NCBI GenBank assembly: GCA_002413265.1
Contig: DHWR01000164.1
Span: 1 to 9,072, forward strand
Source: Chloroflexi bacterium UBA5177
GTDB taxonomy: Bacteria > Chloroflexota > UBA5177
Direction of reading: 5' to 3'
Length of the DNA stretch: 9,072 bases
A program made the position numbers and the translations under genes. Every line of letters starts with the position of its first letter. Position 1 is the first letter of the stretch. Shown here piece after piece: positions 1-6,573 of this stretch. The notes under the pieces were generated by a model. That model was not told the origin of the DNA. It made no database searches and worked only from the letters and a program-made list of their open reading frames with translations.

Positions 1-155
1 GCATGGCGACCGAGGTGCCGGCGCGGCTGCTCGGGTTGAACCATGTTGGTCGTCTGGCCGTGGGTGTCTCCGCCGATGTTGCCTTGCTGACTGAAAGGTT
101 GGAGGTAGTCGCCACCTACGTGCGCGGAGAGCGAGTATACAGCCGGGACGGCTAG
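1..155 (+). CDS. nagA: N-acetylglucosamine-6-phosphate deacetylase, C-terminal end only (5' truncated by window)
   Basis: About 51 codons are open from the left edge to a TAG at 153-155. The visible tail reads MATEVPARLLGL, then GRLAVG, SADVALL and a closing VRGERVYS. The pattern MAT..PAR..G, then L..G..A, then a final strand with V.G..V, is the C-terminal end of NagA as I recall it from E. coli. NagA removes the acetyl group from GlcNAc-6-phosphate in cytoplasmic amino-sugar catabolism. The catalytic metal-binding part lies outside the window. Other amidohydrolases (dihydroorotase-like, imidazolonepropionase-like) end in a similar small beta-sandwich, so the family is firmer than the exact enzyme. 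It lies on the same strand as the downstream operon but 874 bp away, and is presumably unrelated core metabolism. Confidence 0.65.
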   Translation, partial: MATEVPARLLGLNHVGRLAVGVSADVALLTERLEVVATYVRGERVYSRDG

Positions 156-418
156 TTGGAGAGTGGCGTGCAGCCGCCCGACTCTATCAGCGGCAACCTG
201 GACGGAGCCGATGCCCGCAATCTGGAGCTGATGACTCGTTACCGAGGCAAGCTGAGTTACGTGTGGTGCGCCAGCAGCCGGCGCAGCAAGCGGGAATGCG
301 GACGCGCTCCCGCTTGCCGGTTGGCTGAAGCGCGACGGACTGGGGGCACGGAGAGCCGCTCTAGCAGCGGGTATCATCGGGGTACGTTTGCCGCTTCGGC
401 GGACATGGAGAGTAAACG

Positions 419-565
419 ATGGGGTTGGAGCGGTACGTGCCGCAGCGGGCCAAGACGCCGATCCTCGTAGCGTACCACACACTGGCGGTCCTAGCCGCCA
501 TTGTCTTGTTGGTGGATCGTCTAGTGCTGGCGCGCGTCTTCCTGAGGTACCGGTTTCGTCGGTAA
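419..565 (+). pseudogene. Possible decayed IS110-family transposase C-terminal fragment
   Basis: A 48-codon frame starting ATG at 419 and ending TAA at 563-565 encodes a segment with KTPILVAYHTLAVLAAIVLL followed by LRYRFRR. The spacing resembles the IS110/IS116 transposase C-terminus, where a basic stretch leads into a hydrophobic helix with VA..H and then a Y-F-x-R-R type segment. Upstream in another frame (about 222-255) LELMTRYRGKLSYV resembles the RDLTRYR linker segment of the same family. The pieces are in different frames, with stops between them and no catalytic DEDD residues visible, so if real this is a dead remnant. It could equally be a chance hydrophobic frame. No terminal repeats or target duplication were found. 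Confidence 0.28.
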
Positions 566-612
566 TCCACACGTCAGCACACCGGAGAGCCGGCTGACGC
601 GGGCTCAGTACG

Positions 613-661
613 CGTGCGTGTTCGCACGGTTGAACGCCGTATGAAAGCCCGGTTCTCCGGG
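613..661. other. Two adjacent small perfect hairpins
   Basis: CGTGCG (613-618), loop TGTT, CGCACG (623-628) forms a perfect 6-bp stem. CCCGG (648-652), loop TTCT, CCGGG (657-661) forms a perfect 5-bp stem. Neither is followed by a T-tract, so they do not read as standard intrinsic terminators. They may be part of a structured RNA or mobile-element end, or chance in GC-rich sequence. Confidence 0.3.
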
Positions 662-962
662 GCCAAGCTGACGTCTCCCCGTCGACGCAGTTGAGCGCAT
701 GCTGATATTCAACGCGCGGGCGGGCTGAGGAACTGAGTCGAACTGCACGGCCGGGCCGCGCTTGTGGCGTGTGGATGGGCGACGGCGTGTCTCGTCCATT
801 CCGACACGATCGAGTCGCTGTTCTCAGAGAGAGCGGAGCCGCAGTTACATGGCGGACATGAACAATGTTCGAGCCCCCAAAGACCGGCGGCTGCAGCTAT
901 TTGCTAATTGCGCCTTTCGAACCCTACGTGGAGTCGCGGATAAGAGCTCCGTAGGTTCCCCG

Positions 963-991
963 ACGACAGCGGCAAGCTGGAGAAGTATGCT
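963..991 (+). promoter_or_regulatory. Weak promoter-like -35/-10 pair upstream of the operon
   Basis: ACGACA (963-968, four of six matches to TTGACA) is separated by 17 nt from TATGCT (986-991, fits TANNNT). It would place a start near 998, about 30 nt before the first ATG. It is the best-positioned candidate I found, but matches of this quality are common by chance. No operator repeat or regulator gene is visible nearby. Confidence 0.2.
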
Positions 992-1015
992 ACCTGCAAG
1001 CAGATGGATCGCAGC

Positions 1016-1021
1016 AGGAGG
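1016..1021 (+). promoter_or_regulatory. Strong ribosome binding site of the operon's first gene
   Basis: AGGAGG lies 8 nt before the ATG at 1030. This is a full consensus Shine-Dalgarno at good spacing and fixes the start of the first P450. It is the strongest ribosome binding site in the operon; downstream genes rely on weaker sites plus overlap with the preceding gene. Confidence 0.85.
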
Positions 1022-1029
1022 CTACACCA

Positions 1030-2364
1030 ATGAGCGAACCGCTCGCGAAGGAAGCACCGTCGGCGTTCGCGCTGTCAGGTCGTAAAGGCGTCATGAAATT
1101 ACTCTCGGGGTTGTCGGTTGAGGCTCGACACGAGTCGAGACTCGTGTTTGCCGCGAATCCGGCTCTCTTCGCCCTCTTGAATCTCGGCCGATTCGTTGGT
1201 CCAGTGAGGCGAATCCCCCGATTAGGGTGGCTGATCACCGATCCCGTGCTGGCGCGACGCGTGCTGAGCGACTCGGCACATACCAGCTTGCTAGGGGAGG
1301 GTGGTGTCGGCCATCTCTGGGCACAGCTCCTCGGGGACTGGGTGAACGATGCGTTCGACGGCCCGGGGCACCTGGAGCTTCGGGAACGAGGTAAGGACCT
1401 CTTCACAGACGCAAGCGCCAAGGCGCACGTAGCCCGCGTCTTCCATGAGCCGGCCATCAGACTCGCCGACAAGCTGCGTCAGGGAGCAAGCGTCGATATC
1501 TCCGAGATCGCCCGGATCTGGGTCGGAAGAATGGTCGCCGATCTCCTCGGCCTGCCCATACGCGATAACCGTGACGACTCCGAATTCCGCAGCATCTTCG
1601 CGTGCGGCGAACGCTTGGCGGCACTTGCAATCGGCACCATAGGCTCAACGGTCATCAAACCTGAGGTCGTGACCGAGGGCAGGACCATCCTCGAGCAGCT
1701 CACTTCCGGAGTCCCCGAGGCCTACGAAAATGCGGACACCAGTACTCTGTTGGGACGTTGCCGCGAGGCGGGGATTCCTCTACGCGAGGCTCGAGGCCTC
1801 GCTAGCCTCCTTCTCGTTGCAGGAACCGAGACCGCCGCGTCCGCAATGGGGCGCGGGGTTGCGCTGCTCCACGACACCGGGCAGCAGCACGCTCTCTTTG
1901 CTAAGCCCGATCTGGTGCCAAGCTCGGTTCGGGAGATCTTGCGCGTAACCAGTCCTGCTCCGCTGATAGGGCGACACGTCACTTCAGACATCGACGTCTC
2001 GGGGAAGACAATCCGCGCCGGTGAGCAGGTGCTCATGCTTACCTATACCGCGAACAACGCCGCCGGACGGTTCGATATAGGTCGCCCTCACGACCCCAAG
2101 ATTCGCCAGCTGTGGTTCGGTGCGGGCCGGCACCTCTGCCTCGGCGCGCCGCTTGCGCGCGCCGAGATTACCTATCTGCTGGAGACCCTGATGGCGCAGC
2201 AGCGGCCGTGGCGGGTCGTTCGTCGCCGAGCGTCCCGGAGGGTAATCATTCCGGCGTATGCAGAACTGATCATCACCTGCGGTCCGGAAAAGCCGCCGCT
2301 CAGAGGTGGTGGAAGGCGCGGCGAAACGCTCGTCGGCACCAGAGTCGGAAACGGCCATGCTTGA
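1030..2364 (+). CDS. Cytochrome P450 (1), first gene of the operon
   Basis: A 444-residue soluble bacterial cytochrome P450, a haem monooxygenase that would need an external ferredoxin and reductase (none in the window). Visible motifs: HLELR in helix C (His114-Arg118), the I-helix oxygen-activation motif AGTET (264-268) with the acid-threonine pair intact, the K-helix E-x-x-R (EILR, 302-305), and the haem loop FGAGRHLCLG with thiolate Cys370. The stretch between K-helix and haem loop is short, about 30 residues from TYTANN to FGAG, and lacks a clear PERF motif. No signal peptide or N-terminal anchor is seen. The C-terminus runs about 25 residues past the usual last strand (GGGRRGETL and on), in sequence shared with the start of the next gene. 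The start is fixed by AGGAGG at 1016-1021. It probably oxidises the lipid product or its precursor; the substrate cannot be read from sequence. Confidence 0.95.
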   Translation: MSEPLAKEAPSAFALSGRKGVMKLLSGLSVEARHESRLVFAANPALFALLNLGRFVGPVRRIPRLGWLITDPVLARRVLSDSAHTSLLGEGGVGHLWAQLLGDWVNDAFDGPGHLELRERGKDLFTDASAKAHVARVFHEPAIRLADKLRQGASVDISEIARIWVGRMVADLLGLPIRDNRDDSEFRSIFACGERLAALAIGTIGSTVIKPEVVTEGRTILEQLTSGVPEAYENADTSTLLGRCREAGIPLREARGLASLLLVAGTETAASAMGRGVALLHDTGQQHALFAKPDLVPSSVREILRVTSPAPLIGRHVTSDIDVSGKTIRAGEQVLMLTYTANNAAGRFDIGRPHDPKIRQLWFGAGRHLCLGAPLARAEITYLLETLMAQQRPWRVVRRRASRRVIIPAYAELIITCGPEKPPLRGGGRRGETLVGTRVGNGHA

Positions 2365-3427
2365 CACGGTGTTCCGCGAAGACATTGACCGGCTCGTGCC
2401 GCAGGCGACGGGCACTCGCACCCGCCGGGCCAAGCTCGCCGCCGTCGGTTGCTACCTGCCGGAAAAAGTTCGTAGCAGTGTCGAGATCGAAAGCATGGTT
2501 GCCGAAGCGAGCGACGGCTATGTTCCCGCTCAAGGCATCGTCGAGGCGATGACCGGGATACGAAGCCGGCGAGTAGCCTCTGACGACCAGCAGTGCTCCG
2601 ACCTAGCTGCGCATGCGGCGCGAAATGCCCTTCGCAGTGCGGACGTTTCCATCGGCGACGTCGACCTGCTCATCTTCGCTTCGGCCGGCCAGGATCTTAT
2701 GGAACCCGCCACGTCCGTCATCACTGCGAGCAAACTCGGCCTCCGGTGCCCGGCTTTTGACGTAAAGAATGCCTGCAACAGCTTTCTTAACGGCATCGAC
2801 GTCGCCGACGCCCTCATTGCCTCCGGCCGCTATGAAACGGCGCTGGTAGTGACCGGCGAAATCCCGTCCCGATGCATCAAGTGGCGAGTGACCGATCGAG
2901 AGGACTTTCGACTCTGCTTCGCCGGGTATACCTTTGGCGACGCAGCGGGCGCCGTCTTGCTTACTGCCTGTGAGGAAGGGCGCGGGTTCATGCACGGAGA
3001 GTTCCAGACGGAGCCACAGCATTGGGATATTGGGACTCTTGCCGGTGGTGGCTCGATGCACCCGCGCGGCGACGAGCACACCTACTTCCGAGGGGACGGT
3101 GCTCGACTCGGCGACGCCTTCGCCGGTCTCGGTACGACAGTGCTTGACCGTGCTCTCGCCACGATGGAGACAGATCTCGAGGCCTGGGATGTTGTGCTGG
3201 TGCACCAGGTGACAGTGCCGATGCATCTGGCGTTCCTTCGTGCCACCGGAATCAGGAGCCAGAAGACCGTGCAGCTGGTCGACGAACTGGGCAATTGCGC
3301 CTCGGCTTCGATGGCGCTCCAGCTACACCGGGCCGTCCAGACAGGGCGCGCGGAGGCGGGTGCCCGCGTTCTCTGGGTCGGTCTAGCCGGGGGCATCAGC
3401 GTTGGTGTAATGGGTCTCCAATTGTGA
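2357..3427 (+). CDS. oleA: OleA-like 3-oxoacyl synthase III (thiolase-fold head-to-head acyl condensing enzyme)
   Basis: A 356-residue thiolase-superfamily enzyme, close in length to OleA (about 340). The triad is complete: Cys140 in FDVKNACNSFLNG, His283 in VLVHQV, Asn313 in LGNCASAS. Glu116 in LMEPAT lies 24 residues before the cysteine and lines up with the OleA glutamate (Glu117 in Xanthomonas) shown to be needed for non-decarboxylative condensation; FabH-type KASIII differs there. OleA joins two fatty acyl-CoAs into a 2-alkyl-3-ketoacid. The block around Cys140 (FDV.NAC..F.NG.D.A, then ALVV.GE) also resembles OleA as I recall it. I chose ATG 2357, overlapping the P450 stop by 8 bp with GGAA just upstream. 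A GTG at 2306 would add 17 low-complexity residues. Context with OleC- and OleD-like genes supports OleA over a plain fatty-acid initiating KASIII. Confidence 0.85.
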   Translation: MLDTVFREDIDRLVPQATGTRTRRAKLAAVGCYLPEKVRSSVEIESMVAEASDGYVPAQGIVEAMTGIRSRRVASDDQQCSDLAAHAARNALRSADVSIGDVDLLIFASAGQDLMEPATSVITASKLGLRCPAFDVKNACNSFLNGIDVADALIASGRYETALVVTGEIPSRCIKWRVTDREDFRLCFAGYTFGDAAGAVLLTACEEGRGFMHGEFQTEPQHWDIGTLAGGGSMHPRGDEHTYFRGDGARLGDAFAGLGTTVLDRALATMETDLEAWDVVLVHQVTVPMHLAFLRATGIRSQKTVQLVDELGNCASASMALQLHRAVQTGRAEAGARVLWVGLAGGISVGVMGLQL

Positions 3428-4563
3428 TGCGGAAGCACGGGGCCCTTCCGCCCATCCTCTCCGTAGTCTTCGTCGACACCTTGGGATATGCGACGGTCGT
3501 TCCGCTCCTTCCCTTCGCGCTTCGTGGGCACGGTGCGGCCCCGCTGGCCATCGGCGCGGTCTTTGCGGCATTCAGCCTTTGCCAGCTGGTCACGGCGCCG
3601 TATCTCGGACGTCTCAGCGACAGGATCGGACGGCGCCCCGTGCTGGCCCTCAGCCAAGTGGGCAGTATTTTCGGCTTCGCCCTGCTCGCACTCTCATCTT
3701 CTTATCCGGTGGTATTTGTGTCGCGGGTGATCGATGGTTGTTCCGCCGGAAATATCTCAGTCTGTTATGCCGCGATACTCGATAGCAAGACTGAGGACGA
3801 ACGGCGTCGCGGAATTTCCGCGCTCGGCGCCGCCGCCGGCGGCGGCATACTCGTAGGTCTTGGGCTCAGCGCCTTCCTGGCTGGCTTTGGGCTTACCGCA
3901 GCGGCTCTTGCAGCCATGTTCCTCAGCCTTCTCAGTCTCGCGCTCACCTGGCTGGCAGTCCCGGAGACGCGGAAACGCGACCGCGCGAGCCTGAACGTGT
4001 CTGCGGCTTTGCGGCTGCCCGAATTGAGACGCGGCGGCATCTTCGTCGCGCTCAGCGCAACGCTGCAGGCCGCATTTTTCCTTACGCTCCCGGCCTATCT
4101 TGCCGGTGCCCTCGGTCTGCACGTCCAGCCGGCAACCGTTCTGATCGCCGGCCTAATTGGGGTTGCGGCAGCTTTTCAGCTCGTAGCTCTCCCGCGCCTT
4201 CTCCGACATCTCGGGCCCGGTGCTACTGCTCGGTGGCTGGTCTTCGTGGCGCTAGCAGGGGCGGCATTGATCGCCGCGGCCGCGCACGGCTCTCCAGCCG
4301 TGGTTGTGGGGGCCGCTATCTTCGCCACCGCGGCCGCGGCCCTCGCGACCGTCAGCGCGCTGCTTCTCGCTGAGGCACGCCCTGACTCTCCCATGGGACT
4401 CGTTATGGGCCTCAACTCTTCATCCGCCACGGCAGGACAGATGGTAGGGCCGCTGGCGGGCTATGCCGCTTTCGGAATCGGAGGAACTCGAGGTCTTGGC
4501 CTTGGGTGCATTGCGCTCGGTGTCTTTGCAGCTCTCGGACTACGGGGACTTGGGCATGGCTGA
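3427..4563 (+). CDS. MFS transporter, DHA1/drug-exporter-like
   Basis: A 378-residue, strongly hydrophobic protein consistent with 12 membrane helices. MFS motif A is clear between helices 2 and 3 (GRLSDRIGRRP, 61-71). An R-x-x-D-G stretch follows in helix 4 (RVIDG, 100-104). The end of helix 6 carries the common PETR (179-182), leading into the central basic loop. The helix-5 region is Gly-rich (AAAGGGILVG) but lacks a clean antiporter motif C. It sits in the inner membrane and most likely exports the pathway product or protects the producer; uptake cannot be excluded. The start is ATG 3427, whose A is the last base of the preceding TGA stop (TGATG). An in-frame GTG at 3424 with a GTGA overlap is a near-equal alternative adding one residue. 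It overlaps the glycosyltransferase by 8 bp. Confidence 0.9.
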   Translation: MRKHGALPPILSVVFVDTLGYATVVPLLPFALRGHGAAPLAIGAVFAAFSLCQLVTAPYLGRLSDRIGRRPVLALSQVGSIFGFALLALSSSYPVVFVSRVIDGCSAGNISVCYAAILDSKTEDERRRGISALGAAAGGGILVGLGLSAFLAGFGLTAAALAAMFLSLLSLALTWLAVPETRKRDRASLNVSAALRLPELRRGGIFVALSATLQAAFFLTLPAYLAGALGLHVQPATVLIAGLIGVAAAFQLVALPRLLRHLGPGATARWLVFVALAGAALIAAAAHGSPAVVVGAAIFATAAAALATVSALLLAEARPDSPMGLVMGLNSSSATAGQMVGPLAGYAAFGIGGTRGLGLGCIALGVFAALGLRGLGHG

Positions 4564-5359
4564 CAACGGCAGTCAATCAAGCGAAGAAACGGTCAGTAAT
4601 CCTTGTCCCGACCTATGGGTGGTTGTACCCGTCTTCAACGAGGCGGCTGGCATAGCGCCGACCCTGCAGGCTCTCACCGTGCAGAACGACCAGAATTTTG
4701 CTCTGCTCCTAGTCGACAACGGCAGTACTGACGGGAGTGCCGGCGCCATTCGTCGTCTGCTTTCCGGATTGCCCGCCGACCGCTGGAGTCTCATCGTCGA
4801 ACCGCAGAAGGGAACGGGAGCGGCCGCGGACACCGGCTTTCGGCACGCGATCGCGACGGGAGCCACCCACGTGGCCCGAACCGATGCGGACTGTCTCCCG
4901 GATCCCGATTGGATTACCGCCATCCGCGCCGGGTTTGCGTCAGGGGCCGAATTGATCGCCGGCGAGATCCGAATTCGTCTTGACGAGAAGCCTCTACGGC
5001 CCGGGGAGGCAAAGTTCCTGCAGTTCATAGTCGCAATGGCCGCCAGGTTCGGCTGTCTGCGTCCTGGAAACCGCGACCCCCGATATCTCACCGGCTACGT
5101 GATGACAGCAGGCAATAATCTCGCCATCACGGCGGATCTCTACCTTCAATGCGGGGGCTTCCCGCGCGCCTGCATCGAGGAGGTCCATGAGGACCGGGCG
5201 CTGGTCAATGCGGCTCGCCTGCTCACGCCCAATATCGCTCACCGTGAGGACATGATCGTCCAGAACTCATTGCGTCGGCTTCGCTGCTGGGGCCTGTGGC
5301 ACACGCTGCTGTGGTACTGGGATCACCGCTGGCTCCCTTCAGAGGTTGACATTCGATGA
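4556..5359 (+). CDS. Family 2 (GT-A fold) glycosyltransferase
   Basis: A 267-residue inverting GT2-type glycosyltransferase. Evidence is the N-terminal VVVPVFNE (22-29), VDNGSTDGS (53-61) for nucleotide binding, a D-x-D-like TDAD (109-112) for the metal and sugar diphosphate, and an HED segment (211-213) where the catalytic acid is expected. No membrane helices are evident, so it is probably cytoplasmic or peripheral. Donor and acceptor are unknown. In this operon the natural guess is a hydroxyl on the lipid product, perhaps one installed by a P450. The preferred start is ATG 4556, with GGGGA at 4544-4548 and an 8-bp overlap with the transporter. An upstream ATG at 4463 would add 31 residues encoded entirely inside the transporter gene and is less likely. 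The characterised olefin pathway does not need a glycosyltransferase. Confidence 0.85.
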   Translation: MADNGSQSSEETVSNPCPDLWVVVPVFNEAAGIAPTLQALTVQNDQNFALLLVDNGSTDGSAGAIRRLLSGLPADRWSLIVEPQKGTGAAADTGFRHAIATGATHVARTDADCLPDPDWITAIRAGFASGAELIAGEIRIRLDEKPLRPGEAKFLQFIVAMAARFGCLRPGNRDPRYLTGYVMTAGNNLAITADLYLQCGGFPRACIEEVHEDRALVNAARLLTPNIAHREDMIVQNSLRRLRCWGLWHTLLWYWDHRWLPSEVDIR

Positions 5360-6573
5360 CCGTGGCTCAGCCAACCATAAATGCGGGTGGGGATAGGGCA
5401 GCGTTCAGGCGGGCGCTCCGGTGGGAGCAGCGCGTCCAGTTTGCAGCTCATCCAGTCGCGTACCCATTAGCCCTGGCGTTGAGAAGACTCGGACCTGTTC
5501 TGCATGTCCCCGGCGTCGGTCACGTTATCAACGCCCCGACTATTGCGCGCACCGTCCTCATGGACACTGATGGCTTCAGCAAAAACGGTCCAGGAAGCGC
5601 CGGGCAGCTGATAACCCAGGTGATGGGAGACTACGCGCTCCTCAATCTTGAAGGGGAAGCACACCACGAGCTACGAGCGATTCTTCTTTCCGCTTTCAAT
5701 TCGTCCGCCGTTCATGACCTTGTCGAGCGCGTGTGGCGCAAGGGACTGGACGAGGCAGTTTTCGCCCTGGTGTCGGGCCAGCGAGTGGACCTCGCTCGGC
5801 TAGCAGCCCTGCTGACGGGCAGGACGATGCGCCACCTTCTGGGCATCGGTCACATAGACGACGACGCGATGAGTCTTGCGACGTTCGAGCTGGGCGAGAA
5901 GATGGTGAGCGTCGTACGATTGCGAAGCAAGCCTCTCTCTCCAAGCGTGGTAGCCCGTTCGAGGCAGCGGTTTCTTGCATTCACGAACGAGATAGCCTGC
6001 GGAATGGAGATCGCACCTTCGGAGTCCATCATCGGTCGCCTGCGTTCTGCTGGATTCAATGAATCGCGGGTGCGGGGTGTCGGCGCCGCACTCCTGCTAA
6101 CGGGGACGGGCACCGTGTCCACCGCGCTTCCGCGTACGGCTGCAATCGTCAGCGTCGCCGAGATATGGGGACGGACCGGTGACCGAGAGTCGCGTTTGCA
6201 CACGATTGACGAGTGCCTGCGGATCATAACGCCGTCCCCGGTCATGCTTCGGAGCGTTAGACACGACACCGTAATCGCCAATCACCGGTTCAGGGAGGGA
6301 CGCCGCGTCGCCATCATGACCTACGCCGCAGTCCGCGGCTTTGAGGACGGCGATTCACTTCAGCCGGATAGGAAAACACCGCCCCCAGCGCGTGACCTTC
6401 ATTTTGGCGCAGGCGCACACCACTGCATCGGCTACGCCTTGGCTCGCGCCGAACTGGACCTCTCCATGGAGCGACTCGGCTCGGTCGGCCCGTTGCGAGT
6501 GGCCCGGCGCAGAGTGGCTCACAACGTCCTCATCCCACGCTACAGCCTTGTCGAAGTCGAGACGGTCAGATGA
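5356..6573 (+). CDS. Cytochrome P450 (2), paralogue of the first, with altered I-helix
   Basis: A 405-residue soluble P450. It has the helix-C H-x-x-x-R (HHELR, His103-Arg107), the K-helix E-x-x-R (ECLR, 286-289) and the haem loop FGAGAHHCIG with thiolate Cys357. The I-helix reads TGTGT (249-253). The threonine is kept, but glycine replaces the acidic residue that normally precedes it and threonine replaces the usual Ala/Gly at the first position, so proton delivery or chemistry may differ. It aligns along its length with the first P450: FAA.P near the N-terminus, GPV..(I/V)P..G, ELR in helix C, a shortened segment before the haem loop, and RV.RRR....(V/I)P.Y near the end. They are probably ancient duplicates with separate roles. 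The start ATG 5356 overlaps the glycosyltransferase stop by 4 bp (ATGA), with AGAGG 10 nt upstream. Confidence 0.93.
   Translation: MTVAQPTINAGGDRAAFRRALRWEQRVQFAAHPVAYPLALALRRLGPVLHVPGVGHVINAPTIARTVLMDTDGFSKNGPGSAGQLITQVMGDYALLNLEGEAHHELRAILLSAFNSSAVHDLVERVWRKGLDEAVFALVSGQRVDLARLAALLTGRTMRHLLGIGHIDDDAMSLATFELGEKMVSVVRLRSKPLSPSVVARSRQRFLAFTNEIACGMEIAPSESIIGRLRSAGFNESRVRGVGAALLLTGTGTVSTALPRTAAIVSVAEIWGRTGDRESRLHTIDECLRIITPSPVMLRSVRHDTVIANHRFREGRRVAIMTYAAVRGFEDGDSLQPDRKTPPPARDLHFGAGAHHCIGYALARAELDLSMERLGSVGPLRVARRRVAHNVLIPRYSLVEVETVR

Larger units (their letters stand above)
156..1029. other. Long gap without a convincing intact gene
   Basis: These 874 bases separate the nagA end from the biosynthetic operon. 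Open frames exist on both strands, but their translations are Arg/Ser/Gly-rich, have no recognisable domain and look like random GC-rich frames. What can be seen is a possible decayed IS110 transposase trace (around 419-565, perhaps also 200-255), two adjacent small hairpins (613-628 and 648-661), and a weak promoter-like pair just before the operon. From about 662 to 960 I see nothing I can name. The size of the gap and the absence of codon-like structure suggest a decayed or accessory boundary region rather than a functional gene. Confidence 0.6.

Noticed and set aside
156..470. 104-codon plus-strand frame after nagA
   Set aside because: TTG start, biased random-looking composition and no family resemblance beyond a short TRYR stretch treated as possible transposase debris.
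580..665. Group II intron-like wording (GGAGAGCCG, CCGTATGAAAG)
   Set aside because: The fragments recall domain V-type sequence, but the order and pairing do not form a proper domain V helix and no intron reverse transcriptase is present.
762..1085. 107-codon plus-strand frame before the operon
   Set aside because: The product is Arg/Ser-rich with no domain, and it runs into the start of the first P450 in another frame, past a perfect AGGAGG/ATG pair.
2603..3226. 207-codon minus-strand frame opposite the OleA-like gene
   Set aside because: It lies wholly antisense to a gene with a full catalytic triad; the translation has no recognisable motif and fits a GC-rich shadow frame.
3826..3844. 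GCC/GGC-rich run in the transporter gene
   Set aside because: It encodes an in-frame Ala/Gly-rich membrane helix and has no repeat structure beyond codon bias.
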